A stretch of 56,988 nt of DNA, taken from contig JANQFU010000068.1 of NCBI GenBank assembly GCA_028277665.1, positions 1-56,988 on the forward strand, in the 5' to 3' direction. Shown one piece after another: positions 46,527 to 56,795 of the stretch (the first letter of the stretch is position 1; each line of letters begins with the position of its first letter). The DNA comes from Alphaproteobacteria bacterium (lineage in GTDB: Bacteria; Pseudomonadota; Alphaproteobacteria; Micavibrionales; Micavibrionaceae). The translations under genes were made by a program, and so were the position numbers. The notes under the pieces were generated by a model. It worked only from the letters and a program-made list of their open reading frames with translations, was not told the origin of the DNA and ran no database searches.

Positions 46527-47051
46527 ATGTTGGCAGGACAACTTCGGAATCTTTTTTCGCAAGTTTGTACATGGTTTGCAGATCAACGGTTTGAGTATGA
46601 ACGATATTGTCTGGACTATGTGTTTTCATATTTTAACGATATCGAATATCGTATGTCAGGAGCGATCGGTGCTGGAGATCATTCATATAGAGCGTTGTGC
46701 GGCGTTCTGGCGTGGGCCATCGAGGATCTCAGACGTATCGGGCGCTCTTCCGGGGATCCCGGGATTCAGGCCGAAGCCATAAAACGTCTTAAATTGTGTT
46801 TTTCCTGTTATGAGAAGATTGAGGCGTATTGCCGGGCGCATCCGGAAACCCGATTATCTCCGAATGGGGATTTGGCTCAAAAAGCTGAAAATTATGTGAA
46901 AAATAAGATCTGGAGAAATATATGTCAGGTTCAAAGAGAGATTGAGAAGGCTATGGACGAAAATCCGGGGCCGCGTCAATCTGTTTCCTGGAAGGATTGG
47001 TTCCGAATTCATTTTGGATCTTATCCGGCAGACCTTGGGCCCAGGTCCTGA
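46527..47051 (+). CDS. Hypothetical helical protein
   Basis: A 174-residue protein of unknown function. It looks soluble and mostly helical, with many aromatic residues and several cysteines; no signal peptide or membrane segment is visible. A GAGGGA ribosome-binding site precedes the ATG. It lies 93 bases before glmM on the same strand, behind a dispersed repeat. I recognise no family. Confidence 0.65.
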   Translation: MLAGQLRNLFSQVCTWFADQRFEYERYCLDYVFSYFNDIEYRMSGAIGAGDHSYRALCGVLAWAIEDLRRIGRSSGDPGIQAEAIKRLKLCFSCYEKIEAYCRAHPETRLSPNGDLAQKAENYVKNKIWRNICQVQREIEKAMDENPGPRQSVSWKDWFRIHFGSYPADLGPRS

Positions 47052-47144
47052 TTTTTATCCCTGCTTTGGCCGTTCTGGACTTTTGCGTTGTCTCCCGGTA
47101 TGTCTGGAAGAAGAATTGCGTAAGAAAAAAGGCTGCGGGAAATC

Positions 47145-48530
47145 ATGTCAAAGACGCGGAAATTTTTTGGGACCGATGGAATACGGGGCGAGGCGAACCG
47201 GCCGCCGATGACGGCGGATATGGCTCTCAAGGTCGCCATGGCGACGGCGCTGACCCTCCGGCGCGGAGCGGAGGAGGAGACCGATCCGTCTCTCCGCCCG
47301 CATCAGAGCCGGGCGGTTATCGGGAAAGATACCCGTCTGTCCGGTTATATGCTGGAGCAGGCGATGGCCTCCGGGTTCGTCGCGATGGGGATGGATGTCG
47401 TTCTGGTCGGCCCTATTCCAACGCCGGGGATCGCGATGCTGACCCGCTCCCTGCGGGCCGATGTCGGGGTTATGATTTCCGCCTCCCATAATCCGTTTCA
47501 GGATAACGGGATCAAACTCTTCGCTTCGGACGGGTATAAACTTCCCGACGAGGTCGAGCAGGTTATTGAAGAGCGGATGTCGAACGGGGCGTGCACGGCG
47601 GCGCTGGCCGCACCGGCCGATCTTGGCAAGGCCAGCCGTCTGGACGATGCGTCCGGACGGTATATCGAATTTATCAAGGCGAGTTTCTCGCGCCGTCAGA
47701 CGCTGGAGAGGATGAAGATCGTTGTCGATTGTGCGAACGGTTCGGCGTACAAGGTCGCGCCGAAAGTTCTTTGGGAGCTTGGGGCCGAGGTTGTCGAAAC
47801 CGGCGTTTCGCCGAACGGCCGCAATATCAATGACGGATGCGGCGCGACGGATACGCAGCGGCTTCAGGAAAAAGTCGTTGAATGCGGCGCGGATCTCGGC
47901 GTCGCGCTGGACGGGGATGCGGACCGTTTGATCCTCGTTGACGAGACGGGCAGCCGGATCGACGGCGACCAGATCATGGCATTGATCGCGAAATCCTGGC
48001 ACGCGCGCGGAATCTTGCAATGCGGCGGGATTGTGACGACGGTCATGTCGAATCTCGGGCTGGAGCGTTTCGTGCGCTCGCTCGGGCTGGATCTCGTGCG
48101 GACGCCTGTCGGCGACCGTTACGTCGTCGAGGAAATGCGCCGCTCCGGCTATAATTTTGGCGGGGAGCAATCGGGTCACCTGATCATGACCGATTACGGA
48201 ACGACCGGGGACGGTCTTCTTGCCGCCTTGCAGGTTCTTGATATCCTTCGTCAGGACGACCGTCCGGCCAGCGAAGTGCTCCATGTCTTTGATCCTTTGC
48301 CGCAAATCCTGAAAAACGTGCGCTACAAAAACGGAAAGCCGCTGGAAAAAGAGGCTGTCAAGGCGGCGATCCTCCGCGCGGAGAAAGACTTGTCCGGCGG
48401 CGGCCGATTGCTTGTGCGCGCATCCGGGACAGAGCCGGTCATCCGCGTCATGGCGGAAGGCGACAAGCCGGAGCGCATTGAAAAAATCGTGGACGGCGTC
48501 TGCGCGGCGATCACACAGGCAGCAGGATAG
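47145..48530 (+). CDS. glmM: Phosphoglucosamine mutase
   Basis: A 461-residue phosphohexomutase that converts glucosamine-6-phosphate to glucosamine-1-phosphate for UDP-GlcNAc, peptidoglycan and LPS. The N-terminal [10 protein letters not shown], the phosphoserine loop [18 protein letters not shown] (Ser114), the metal-binding loop GDADRLI, the sugar loop GGEQSGH and the C-terminal phosphate-binding [12 protein letters not shown] are all present. Length is close to the usual about 450. GGGAAATC precedes the ATG. Confidence 0.97.
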   Translation: MSKTRKFFGTDGIRGEANRPPMTADMALKVAMATALTLRRGAEEETDPSLRPHQSRAVIGKDTRLSGYMLEQAMASGFVAMGMDVVLVGPIPTPGIAMLTRSLRADVGVMISASHNPFQDNGIKLFASDGYKLPDEVEQVIEERMSNGACTAALAAPADLGKASRLDDASGRYIEFIKASFSRRQTLERMKIVVDCANGSAYKVAPKVLWELGAEVVETGVSPNGRNINDGCGATDTQRLQEKVVECGADLGVALDGDADRLILVDETGSRIDGDQIMALIAKSWHARGILQCGGIVTTVMSNLGLERFVRSLGLDLVRTPVGDRYVVEEMRRSGYNFGGEQSGHLIMTDYGTTGDGLLAALQVLDILRQDDRPASEVLHVFDPLPQILKNVRYKNGKPLEKEAVKAAILRAEKDLSGGGRLLVRASGTEPVIRVMAEGDKPERIEKIVDGVCAAITQAAG

Positions 48531-48623
48531 CGGCATAGAGGGAGCCCCCCTCTGATTGCAAACGTATGAATGCGACGGCCTGTTCTGCTTGACGGGCGGG
48601 CGTGAGAGGCGTACCGTTCTCCT

Positions 48624-48962
48624 ATGGCAAATGATCCGGAACAACAGAACGATCCGTTTGAGAATCCGCTGGCCCAGCAGGTCCGCCTGTGGCGCGCGGC
48701 GGAACGCGGGGATTGTTCGGAAATTCGCCGGGCGCTGGTCTGCGGCGCGAACCCGGACGCCCGGGACGAGGACGGCCGCACGGCGATCAATATAGCCTCG
48801 CAAGCCGGATTTCCGGAAGCCGTCCGGACGCTTCTTGCCGGACGCCAGATGGCCCGGCTCTATGCGGCGGGTCTGGCCGGTCCGGAGACGGACATTCCGC
48901 ATCGTGATCATACCGGGCATAATCGCGATATACGGCATGCCGGCGCGGCCGGTTCTGTATAA
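48624..48962 (+). CDS. Small ankyrin-repeat-like protein
   Basis: A 112-residue protein. WRAAERGDCSEIRRALVCGA then NPDARDEDGRTAINIASQAG and FPEAVRTLLAGR follow the ankyrin consensus (DxxGxTxLxxAxxxGxxxxVxxLL), giving about one and a half to two repeats. The C-terminal part (from about residue 85) shows no repeat. Ankyrin folds mediate protein binding; the partner is unknown. It lies between glmM and hisZ on the same strand. Confidence 0.65.
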   Translation: MANDPEQQNDPFENPLAQQVRLWRAAERGDCSEIRRALVCGANPDARDEDGRTAINIASQAGFPEAVRTLLAGRQMARLYAAGLAGPETDIPHRDHTGHNRDIRHAGAAGSV

Positions 48963-49078
48963 GTCTCTTTTTTCTTCATTTTTCTGTTTTTGTTCCTGTT
49001 CTTTTGTTTCCTTCCGGCCGTAAGGCGTGGCATAGTGTCCGGCGGTTTGGATGTTGTTTTTTTGAGGATGACGGTTTT

Positions 49079-50146
49079 ATGGCTCTCTCTTGTCCGGCTT
49101 TGCTTCCCGCGGGGCTTTCCGATCTTCTGCCCGACGCGGCGGAGCGGGAAGCTGCTGCCGAGGCTGTTTTGTTCGGATTGTTCCGGGAATACGGCTTCCG
49201 GCGCGTGCGTCCGCCTCTGGTGGAATATGAAGAAACGCTGACGGGAAACGGTCCGGGAGCAAAACTCTCTGCGGATACATTCCGGCTGATGGATCCGCTG
49301 TCCCAGAAGATGATGGGCGTTCATACCGATGTGACAACCCAGATTTCGCGGATCGCCGGGACGCGGATGGCCGGCGGGCCGTATCCGCTCAAGCTGTGCT
49401 ATGCCGAGGACGTCCTGCGCATGCAGATGATCCCCGGACGTTCCCGCCGACAGTTCCGGCAGACAGGATGCGAAGCCTTTTTTCCGTCCTCCCTTGCACC
49501 GTCTGCCCGGCTCGGGACTCAAGTTGAGTGTGCGGTTCTCGCAGTGCGTGGGTTGCGCCGCCTGCACGTTCCGGAGATTACGCTCGATCTGACTATTCCG
49601 GGATTTATTTTTGATCTTCTCGATGTGTTTGAGGTCAAAAACGAAAAACGGACGGCGATCTTTAACGCGGTCGATCATCGGGATCTGACCTCGTTGAAAG
49701 GCCGCGGCGCGATCTCGGAATGGCTTCAGACGCTGATTCAGGTAACCGGTGATGCCGGTGTGATACGTAGTGTTCTTGAAGGTCTGTCGGGACAGAACGG
49801 ATTTCTGGCGGATCGGATCGGCTATTTCCTGAAATTTTATGATGGCGTCATGGCCGAGCTGACACGCCTTGAGATCGATAACGTTCAGGTTACGCTGGAC
49901 CCTCTGGAGCAGCGCGGGTTTGGCTATCAAAGCGGGGCCGGTTTTACGCTGTTTTCACGGGCCTCGTCCGCTGAACTCGGCCGGGGCGGGCAATACGACA
50001 CAGGCTTCCGGACGGGAGAAGAAGCTAAATCCCCGGAATTGCTCGGAAGCGGCATGACGTTTTATATGGATACGCTTGTCCCGGCGGCGGGTTTTGCGTT
50101 GGATGAAGACGGACAATTCAAGAAAGAGAAAGAAGAAGAGCGATGA
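49079..50146 (+). CDS. hisZ: ATP phosphoribosyltransferase regulatory subunit
   Basis: A 355-residue HisS-like paralogue that lacks aminoacylation and serves as the regulatory subunit of short-form HisG in histidine biosynthesis. It begins [20 protein letters not shown], has a class II synthetase fold with [30 protein letters not shown] (motif 2 region) and RQFRQTGCE, and the C-terminal GRGGQYD glycine loop. It is shorter than HisRS (about 420) and lacks the HisRS anticodon domain. The ATG at 49079 is preferred to upstream in-frame starts. An ATGA overlap links it to purA, a pairing common in alphaproteobacteria. Confidence 0.92.
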   Translation: MALSCPALLPAGLSDLLPDAAEREAAAEAVLFGLFREYGFRRVRPPLVEYEETLTGNGPGAKLSADTFRLMDPLSQKMMGVHTDVTTQISRIAGTRMAGGPYPLKLCYAEDVLRMQMIPGRSRRQFRQTGCEAFFPSSLAPSARLGTQVECAVLAVRGLRRLHVPEITLDLTIPGFIFDLLDVFEVKNEKRTAIFNAVDHRDLTSLKGRGAISEWLQTLIQVTGDAGVIRSVLEGLSGQNGFLADRIGYFLKFYDGVMAELTRLEIDNVQVTLDPLEQRGFGYQSGAGFTLFSRASSAELGRGGQYDTGFRTGEEAKSPELLGSGMTFYMDTLVPAAGFALDEDGQFKKEKEEER

Positions 50147-51435
50147 GAAATGTTGCGGTAATCGGGTCTCAATGGGGGGATGAAGGCAAAGGGAAAATTG
50201 TCGACTGGCTGTCCTCGCGCGCGGATGTTGTCGTGCGCTTTCAGGGCGGGCACAATGCGGGGCACACGCTTGTGATCGACGGGGTTGAGTACAAGTTATC
50301 CCTGATGCCCTCCGGGATCGTCCGCCCGGGCAAGATGTCGCTGATCGGCAACGGCGTTGTCGTCGATCCGTTTGCGTTCTTCCGGGAGATGGAGATCCTT
50401 CAGGAAAAAGGCGTTGAGATCATGCCGGACAATCTGCGCATTGCCGAGAACGCGAACCTGATCCTGCCCGTGCATCAGGCCGTTGACAAGGCATTGGAAG
50501 CCGCGCGCGGCAAGGGGTTGATCGGGACGACCGGCCGTGGGATCGGCCCGACATATGAGGATAAAGTCGCCCGCCGCGGGATCCGCCTGTGCGATCTGGC
50601 CTATCCGGAGTATCTGCGTGAGAAACTGGAGCGGTTGATGATTCACCACAATGCGCTTTTAAAAGGGCTCGGCGCGGATGTCTTTACGATAGAGGATCTC
50701 TATGACGGCCTGATGGGGATCGCGGATCGTCTTCTGCCGTTCAAGGGCGTTGTCTGGAAAATTCTGGACGGGGCCATTTCAGACAAAAAGAAAATTTTGT
50801 TTGAAGGGGCGCAAGGGACAATGCTTGACGTCGATCACGGCACATATCCGTATGTGACAAGCTCGAACACGGTCGCGGCGCAGGCGGCAACAGGATCGGG
50901 GATCGGCGCGGGATCCGTCGGGTACGTTCTTGGCATTACCAAAGCCTACACAACGCGCGTCGGCGCGGGACCGTTCCCGACGGAACAGGATAACCCGACC
51001 GGGGAATTGCTGGGTCAGCGCGGTCGCGAATTCGGGACAGTCACGGGGCGCAAACGCCGCTGCGGATGGTTCGACGCCGTGCAGGTCCGCCAGGCTTCGG
51101 CAATTTCCGGGATCGGCGGGTTTGCTCTGACAAAACTTGATATTCTCGATGCGTTTGATGAAATCAGGATCTGTGTCGCCTATGAACTCAACGGAAAACA
51201 GATCGATTATCTTCCCTCGTCACCCGTAGAGCAGGCCGCGCTCACGCCGGTTTATGAGACGCTTCCGGGATGGACATCCGAAACGTCCGGAATGCGGTCG
51301 TGGGATGCCTTTCCGCAGAACGCCGTGCGCTATATTCGCCGGATTGAAGAGTTGACCGGCGTACGGGTCGCGCTCGTCTCGACGTCTCCGGAGAGGGACG
51401 ATACGATCCTGATCGAAGACCCGTTCGGCGAATAG
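50143..51435 (+). CDS. purA: Adenylosuccinate synthetase
   Basis: A 430-residue enzyme that joins IMP and aspartate with GTP to make adenylosuccinate, the first step to AMP. The P-loop-like [14 protein letters not shown], the IMP-binding [23 protein letters not shown] and [20 protein letters not shown] are intact, and the catalytic Asp13 equivalent lies in WGDEGK. Length matches the family. It shares an ATGA overlap with hisZ. Confidence 0.98.
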   Translation: MRNVAVIGSQWGDEGKGKIVDWLSSRADVVVRFQGGHNAGHTLVIDGVEYKLSLMPSGIVRPGKMSLIGNGVVVDPFAFFREMEILQEKGVEIMPDNLRIAENANLILPVHQAVDKALEAARGKGLIGTTGRGIGPTYEDKVARRGIRLCDLAYPEYLREKLERLMIHHNALLKGLGADVFTIEDLYDGLMGIADRLLPFKGVVWKILDGAISDKKKILFEGAQGTMLDVDHGTYPYVTSSNTVAAQAATGSGIGAGSVGYVLGITKAYTTRVGAGPFPTEQDNPTGELLGQRGREFGTVTGRKRRCGWFDAVQVRQASAISGIGGFALTKLDILDAFDEIRICVAYELNGKQIDYLPSSPVEQAALTPVYETLPGWTSETSGMRSWDAFPQNAVRYIRRIEELTGVRVALVSTSPERDDTILIEDPFGE

Positions 51436-51543
51436 CCTCTGTGCTTTCGTTTTCGATTCTGTTATTCTGGGGTGTCGGGGCGTGTTGCCGTTCCGGCCGT
51501 CCTCGTATCGTCTATCTGCCATTTCTACAAGCAAACGGAATAA

Positions 51544-53589
51544 ATGAACGAAAACGCCAATGCGTCAAATGCAGGTGAAGCGTCCGGATTCTCGGTAAAG
51601 GTCGGTGACGACATTGAAATTCGTGCCGACCGGCCTTTGCCGAAATACGATAACGGACCGGTTAAAGCATATGCTGCTTTGGGATCGGGACAAAAACCTG
51701 CCCGTATGTTCTGTCTTGTCTGTGAACGCCATCTTCCGCCGCGGGATGGCGCTGTATCGATCTATGCCTCATTCAATAATCTTGGAATTGCACGGTTTAT
51801 AACGAAAGATGTCGTTTTCTGGCCGATCGACCGAACACGCCGTTATGTTCTTCTGTATGAGGATACGCTCGGAGATCCCGTCGTTCCCCGGGGGGAACCC
51901 CTCGCGCTTGGCTGGCGGACTGAAGATGTGGATAAAATCCTCAAGCATATGTATCAGGCCCTCGTCGATTTTCAGAACAAGGATTTTGTGCACAGCGAAA
52001 TCCGGATGGATAATCTGTTCAGGGGAGCGTCCGGCGATCCTGAGTATCTTGTCTTCGGGGATTCCCTGTCTTTGCCGTTTTCCTATGCACAAAGTGTTCT
52101 TTACGAGCCTGTCGAACGTTCCATGGCCCAACCTGCGGGACGGGGAATCGGCAGTTTTACCGAAGACATGTACGCGTTTGGCGTTTGTCTGGCGATTATG
52201 TTGCGCCACCACGATCCGATGGCGGGGATGACCCCTGAAGAAATGATCAAGCACAAAGTTGAGTTCGGCAGCTATACGGCCCTGACCGTCAGGGACCGGA
52301 TTTCCGGACCTATCCTTGAATTGTTGCGGGGGCTTTTGTTTGACGATGCCGAACACAGGTGGACTCTTGAAGACGTTCAGGCCTGGCTGGACGGCCGCCG
52401 TCTTAGCCCTAAACAGAACGTCAAAAAACTCAAGGCCGCGCGCCCGCTCAGTTTTAACGGGGAAAAATATCTGCGTCCCCATATTCTGGCGATGGATTTG
52501 CACAAAAATGTCTCTGAAATCGTGCAGATGGTTGAAAACGGCGGGTTTGAACAGTGGGTAAAGCGCTCTCTTGAAAGCAAGGATATGGAAGAGCTGCTTG
52601 AAAAAGCCGTGGAGAATGCGAAAGCCCTTGGAACCGGAAACGGGTACTGGGACCGTCTCGTCAGTAGGTTATGCTCAATACTCGATTCCGAAGGGCCCAT
52701 ACGATATAAAGGGCTTGTCGTTCACCCGGACGGGTACGGTGCGGCTCTGGCCGAGGCTGTGGCGCTTGGGCGTGACATTTCGGTGTTTGCCGATCTGATC
52801 GAGCAGCAATGCATCATGTTCTGGCTGGAAGTTCACAAAGGCGGCCGGGCGGATATCAATTCCCTGATCGGAAAAATTGACTCCTGCCGGGCTTTCCTGC
52901 GCCAGAAAAACGCCGGTTACGGGATCGAACGGGCTTTGTATTTTCTTAATCCGGACGTCTCGTGTCTGAGCGAAAAACTCAAGGATTATTACGTTCGGGC
53001 ACCAGAGGACCTCATGTTTGCGTTTGAAGATATGTGCGCGAGCGGAAATGCGCCGGTTCGTTTTCTCGACCGGCATATTATCGCGTTTTTGTCGATCAAG
53101 GAGCGCAGGGTTGTCGATCCTCATCTCGTGGACCTGAATTCTTCGGATGAGCATGCCCGTATTCTCGGTACGCTTCGTACACTGGCCGGCCTTCAGAGCA
53201 GAATGAAATTACCTCCGTGTCCTTATACGGCAAAACACTTGTTCGGGATGTTCGATCCGGTTTTCAAGAGGTTTCACGACCGGCTTGTCCGGGATGAAGT
53301 CAGGGGCAGACTCGAGAAATTGTCTCAGGCAGGGGATATTGTGAAAATGTCGGCAATTATCGAGTCGCCTGAATTCTGGAAGCGCGACATGAACGATTTT
53401 CGTGCCGCGCAAAGGGAGTATACCTCGCTGCGTCAGGAAAAACGGATTCTCGAAAGCCGGGTGGCCGATCGGCGGACCTTCGGGCGCGGGACCGGGCGGG
53501 AAGTGGCGGCCCTTGTTTCCGGTGTTCTGGCCGGAATCGTTATCGTCGGTATTGCTCTGATGGGGTTCTCGGGAAACAGTTTGTTTTGA
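51544..53589 (+). CDS. Membrane-anchored protein-kinase-like pseudokinase
   Basis: A 681-residue protein with a kinase-like N-terminal domain (about residues 40-290), a helical middle part and one C-terminal membrane helix (about 652-676). The catalytic-loop equivalent is H150-S-E152-x4-N157 rather than HRDxxxxN. The DFG equivalent is V170-F-G, and CLVCER appears where the beta-3 lysine strand would be. The structural DMYAFG (208-213, equivalent to DxWxxG) is retained. Catalytic acid, metal-binding Asp and Lys are all changed, so I call it a pseudokinase. GGAATAA precedes the ATG. A membrane protein gene and TadE/TadG-like genes follow on the same strand. Confidence 0.7.
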   Translation: MNENANASNAGEASGFSVKVGDDIEIRADRPLPKYDNGPVKAYAALGSGQKPARMFCLVCERHLPPRDGAVSIYASFNNLGIARFITKDVVFWPIDRTRRYVLLYEDTLGDPVVPRGEPLALGWRTEDVDKILKHMYQALVDFQNKDFVHSEIRMDNLFRGASGDPEYLVFGDSLSLPFSYAQSVLYEPVERSMAQPAGRGIGSFTEDMYAFGVCLAIMLRHHDPMAGMTPEEMIKHKVEFGSYTALTVRDRISGPILELLRGLLFDDAEHRWTLEDVQAWLDGRRLSPKQNVKKLKAARPLSFNGEKYLRPHILAMDLHKNVSEIVQMVENGGFEQWVKRSLESKDMEELLEKAVENAKALGTGNGYWDRLVSRLCSILDSEGPIRYKGLVVHPDGYGAALAEAVALGRDISVFADLIEQQCIMFWLEVHKGGRADINSLIGKIDSCRAFLRQKNAGYGIERALYFLNPDVSCLSEKLKDYYVRAPEDLMFAFEDMCASGNAPVRFLDRHIIAFLSIKERRVVDPHLVDLNSSDEHARILGTLRTLAGLQSRMKLPPCPYTAKHLFGMFDPVFKRFHDRLVRDEVRGRLEKLSQAGDIVKMSAIIESPEFWKRDMNDFRAAQREYTSLRQEKRILESRVADRRTFGRGTGREVAALVSGVLAGIVIVGIALMGFSGNSLF

Positions 53590-53614
53590 CGGATTTTTGT
53601 AGAGTGCGAACGGG

Positions 53615-54157
53615 ATGGCTGCAAAAAAGAAAAAAGCAAAGCTTGGGTGGCGCGGTCAGATTTTTCTGATCTTTATGCTGTTTACCGGCGTCATTTTTAC
53701 ACCGACGACCATCATTCTGATGGTCGGTATGTTGCCGACAATTGTGGCCGCTTTTGCCGACGTTACGCCGCAAAAGACCCGTGGAATAACGGTTGGTGCG
53801 ATGAATCTGGCCGGATGTATGCCGTTTGTCATCAAGCTCTGGACAAGCGAACACATCACTTCGCGCGCCATTGAACTGGTCTCCGATATGCGGGTTTTGA
53901 TAATTATGTGGGCAGCGGCCGGGATCGGATACCTGATCGAGTGGGCTGTCAGCGGCTTTGTTGCGGCGATGATGATCGAGCGCGGAGAGAAACGGCTCAG
54001 GGACATTGCAAAAGAGCAGGAAGCTTTGATTCAGCGCTGGGGGGAGGAAGTTACGGGAGAGATTCCTCTCGATCCGGACGGTTTTCCTCTCGAAGAAGGG
54101 GGCGGTATGCCTGAGAAAAAAGAGCCTGCTCATGGAGTTAAAAGCATTTTTGATTAA
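53615..54157 (+). CDS. Hypothetical inner-membrane protein
   Basis: A 180-residue protein with a Lys-rich N-terminus, hydrophobic segments at about residues 15-48, a weaker one near 65-75 and a long one near 93-120, and a charged acidic tail. I do not recognise the family. It begins 26 bases after the pseudokinase gene and precedes the TadE-like gene, so it may be a partner of one of them. The N-terminal basic stretch and membrane topology put the long tail in the cytoplasm. Confidence 0.7.
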   Translation: MAAKKKKAKLGWRGQIFLIFMLFTGVIFTPTTIILMVGMLPTIVAAFADVTPQKTRGITVGAMNLAGCMPFVIKLWTSEHITSRAIELVSDMRVLIIMWAAAGIGYLIEWAVSGFVAAMMIERGEKRLRDIAKEQEALIQRWGEEVTGEIPLDPDGFPLEEGGGMPEKKEPAHGVKSIFD

Positions 54158-54271
54158 CGTCGTTTTAATCTTTCGGCCGTATACTTAAAGATGAACATGT
54201 CTATTCTGCGCGAAATGCGGCTGAGGGCATGTTTTTTTATGGGGAAACTTATCCTTAAGTTTGAGACAAAG

Positions 54272-54820
54272 ATGTTTAAAATTTTTAGGGGGTTGCCGAA
54301 CAGGCTGCGCAGAGACGAGAAGGGAACGACGGCTGTTGAATTCGGCCTTGTCGCGTTTCCTTTTATTATGTCTATTTTTGGTATTGTCGAAATGGCCCTG
54401 ATGTTTACGGCCGGAAGCCTGATCGAGGGGGCGACCGGTTCGGCTGCGCGCCTGATCCGGACCGGGCAGCTTCAGCAGATGACGTCCGGAAATCCCGAAT
54501 CTGTTTTTCTTGAGGCGTTATGCGATCACGCCGGGATGTTTGTGGATTGCAACGAGATTGTGTACGACGTGCAGTCGGTTCCGGATGGAAGCTTTTTTAC
54601 GGCATCGGCGATGACGCCGACATATGACGGCGACGGCGACATGCTCGGAACCTCGTTCAGCACAGGGAATGCGAACGATATCGTTCTCGTTCGGGTGTTT
54701 TATAGATATAATCTGATGACTCCGCTCATTTCGACGCTTCTCGGCGGCGAAGACCAGTCGATTACCTTTATGTCCACGGTTGTTTTGCGGACGGAGCCCT
54801 ATGAATTTGAGGCCGGTTGA
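54272..54820 (+). CDS. TadE-like pilus assembly protein
   Basis: A 182-residue TadE-family pseudopilin-like protein. It has a basic N-terminus, then RRDEKGTTAVEFGLVAFPF, the TadE signature with the Glu following a Gly-Thr-Thr-Ala-Val run, and a single long membrane helix (to about residue 45); the rest is extracytoplasmic. TadE proteins are minor components needed for Flp/Tad pilus biogenesis. The frame is open back to ATG 54191 (27 more residues). I prefer 54272 because the basic residues then sit directly before the helix, as in the family. Its stop is one base from the start of the next gene. Confidence 0.78.
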   Translation: MFKIFRGLPNRLRRDEKGTTAVEFGLVAFPFIMSIFGIVEMALMFTAGSLIEGATGSAARLIRTGQLQQMTSGNPESVFLEALCDHAGMFVDCNEIVYDVQSVPDGSFFTASAMTPTYDGDGDMLGTSFSTGNANDIVLVRVFYRYNLMTPLISTLLGGEDQSITFMSTVVLRTEPYEFEAG

Positions 54821-54821
54821 G

Positions 54822-55379
54822 ATGTTTTTATGTATGCGCAAAGCGATGTCGCTTGTGCTCTCCCGTATTCGGGAGTGGCGGGGGAGCGAGTGCGGCGTGG
54901 CGGCTGTTGAGGCCGCACTTCTTTTTCCTGTCCTGATGACACTGATGATCGGGATGAATGATATCGGCTACGGCATTCTGGCCAACCAGAAAACTATTGC
55001 GGCTTCGCAGGTCAGTGCCGATCTTCTGGCCAGATTCCGGACGGTGACATATACGGATATTGACGATGCAATTGAGGCGGCCCGGCTTGCGCTTGAGCCG
55101 CTTGATGACGACAACTTCGGGGTCGATGTCGTCAGTATCGAGTTTGATGATAACGGTGATCCGGAAATCGTCTGGCGCGAGACCCGGAACATGTCGCCGA
55201 ATGATAATGCCGTCAACAGCACGACCGGTCTCGGCGTCAGCGGCGAGGGCGTTTTGATCGTGACGGTTGAATATCAGTATGAACCCGCTTTTTCGGGGTT
55301 TGTTATTGACACTATTTCAATGCAGGAAGTTGCGTTTGTCCGCGGGCGGCGAAATTCCGTCATTCGCCTGGACTCATAA
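54822..55379 (+). CDS. TadE/TadF-like pilus protein
   Basis: A 185-residue second TadE-type protein. CGVAAVEAALLFPVLMTLMI forms the signature membrane helix with its conserved Glu, followed by an extracytoplasmic domain (about 50-185). The start at 54822 has GAGG upstream, within the end of the previous gene, and is one base past the TadE stop; an ATG at 54801 is an alternative. Position between TadE and the VWA protein suggests it is the TadF-like member. Confidence 0.78.
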   Translation: MFLCMRKAMSLVLSRIREWRGSECGVAAVEAALLFPVLMTLMIGMNDIGYGILANQKTIAASQVSADLLARFRTVTYTDIDDAIEAARLALEPLDDDNFGVDVVSIEFDDNGDPEIVWRETRNMSPNDNAVNSTTGLGVSGEGVLIVTVEYQYEPAFSGFVIDTISMQEVAFVRGRRNSVIRLDS

Positions 55380-55405
55380 TCGACAACAGGACAGGCAGGT
55401 GTGAA

Positions 55406-56740
55406 ATGTTTGACAAAATAAAAACCTATATCCGCTCTCAACTGGGTGCGACAGCGGCGTTTATGGCCGTGACGCTCCCGGTTGTTGTGGGTTCCGTCGG
55501 GATGGCTGTCGATCTGGCACAGGCTCATCTGGTTCGGGAACGTCTTGCCAATGCGCTGGATGCGGCAGCGCTTGCCGCCGCCAGCTCGTCCGGATCGACG
55601 GTCGATCTCGAAGCACGGCTTCAGGAGTTTTTTGACGCGAATTATCCGCCGGAAAAAGTCGGGACGGCGTACGACCTTACTCTTGAAATGGATGGTGATG
55701 AACTGACGGTCTCTGCGAAAGCCGATTACAGCACGACTTTTTTGCGCGTTCTGGGTATCGATGAAATTACGGTTGATGCCGAAACCAAGGTTCAGCGTGA
55801 GGTCCAGGGCATTGAAGTTGCGCTTGTACTTGACGTAACCGGCTCGATGCGTACGAATAACAATATCGGTGCGCTCCGGACGGCCGCGACGAATTTTGTC
55901 GATATTCTGTTCGGCCGCGCGAAAGATCCTGAGGATATCCGTGTCGGCCTTGTGCCTTACAGCTCCTCCGTCAATGTCGGGTCCTATGGTTTCGGGGAAT
56001 ACCCCGACGGCAGCGCCTACGATACGGCGTTTGTCACACAGTTGCCGGGGATCGATTACGATCTGACGGATAACCAGGAATGGCATGGCTGCATTCTTGC
56101 GCATGAATATCCGGATGATACGTTCGACCACGAAGGGCCTTGGGAAATGTACCGTTACGAGCGGGAGCGCTGCGGCTGGGTCGGGAACTGGCCGAACCGG
56201 ACTTATCAGTGCTGGACGGACACAAGCAGCCCTAATACAAACTGTCCGGACGCAATGGTCCAGCCGCTCTCCAGCGATCAGGACGGTCTTCTGGATGCGA
56301 TTTCGGGCCTGCAGGCCAACGGTTATACGCTCGGGAATTTCGGGATGGTGTGGGGGTGGCGCGTGATTTCGCCGGAGTTTCCGTACACGGAGGGGTCGGA
56401 CTGGGACAGCCCGTTCTGGCGGAAATCCGTCATTATGATGACGGACGGGGCCAATACGATGGAGCGGAACTATACGGCTTACGGACCCACGGACGATCAT
56501 GATGTCTCGCCGTCCGATCTGAATGAGCGGTTTGCAGAGGTTTGCGAGTATATGAAAGATATGGGAATCACGATCTATACCGTGACGTTCTCATATAATA
56601 TCAGCTCATATATAAAGGATTATTATCGTCAGTGCGCCAGCGACGACAGCAAATATATCGATGCGCCGGATCAGGACGATCTGATTGAGGCGTTCGAGCG
56701 GATCAGCAACGAACTCGCGAATCTGCATATTTCACAGTGA
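55406..56740 (+). CDS. TadG-like protein with von Willebrand factor A domain
   Basis: A 444-residue protein with an N-terminal Tad-type membrane helix (GATAAFMAVTLPVVVGSVGM, then DLAQAHLVRERLANALDAAA, the family signature) and a von Willebrand factor A domain from about residue 140. The metal-ion-dependent adhesion site is VLDVTGSMRTNNN, with Thr in place of the usual first Ser (DxTGS), and IMMTDGANT forms its third loop. An unusual Trp/Tyr/Cys-rich insert (about 225-290) interrupts the domain. Such TadG proteins are thought to help anchor or assemble Tad pili. It is complete within the window. Confidence 0.85.
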   Translation: MFDKIKTYIRSQLGATAAFMAVTLPVVVGSVGMAVDLAQAHLVRERLANALDAAALAAASSSGSTVDLEARLQEFFDANYPPEKVGTAYDLTLEMDGDELTVSAKADYSTTFLRVLGIDEITVDAETKVQREVQGIEVALVLDVTGSMRTNNNIGALRTAATNFVDILFGRAKDPEDIRVGLVPYSSSVNVGSYGFGEYPDGSAYDTAFVTQLPGIDYDLTDNQEWHGCILAHEYPDDTFDHEGPWEMYRYERERCGWVGNWPNRTYQCWTDTSSPNTNCPDAMVQPLSSDQDGLLDAISGLQANGYTLGNFGMVWGWRVISPEFPYTEGSDWDSPFWRKSVIMMTDGANTMERNYTAYGPTDDHDVSPSDLNERFAEVCEYMKDMGITIYTVTFSYNISSYIKDYYRQCASDDSKYIDAPDQDDLIEAFERISNELANLHISQ

Positions 56741-56795
56741 TGGTTTTCTGGAGTAAGCCTAGGTCCTGACCCTAAAATTAATATGTTAACTTCAG

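Noticed and set aside
48537..48553. Rho-independent terminator after glmM
   Set aside because: A six-base AGAGGG/CCCTCT stem exists, but no T-run follows and the stem is short.
47148..48938. A 596-codon open frame opposite glmM
   Set aside because: glmM has all its catalytic motifs on the plus strand; the antisense frame is His/Arg-rich and spans into the neighbouring gene.
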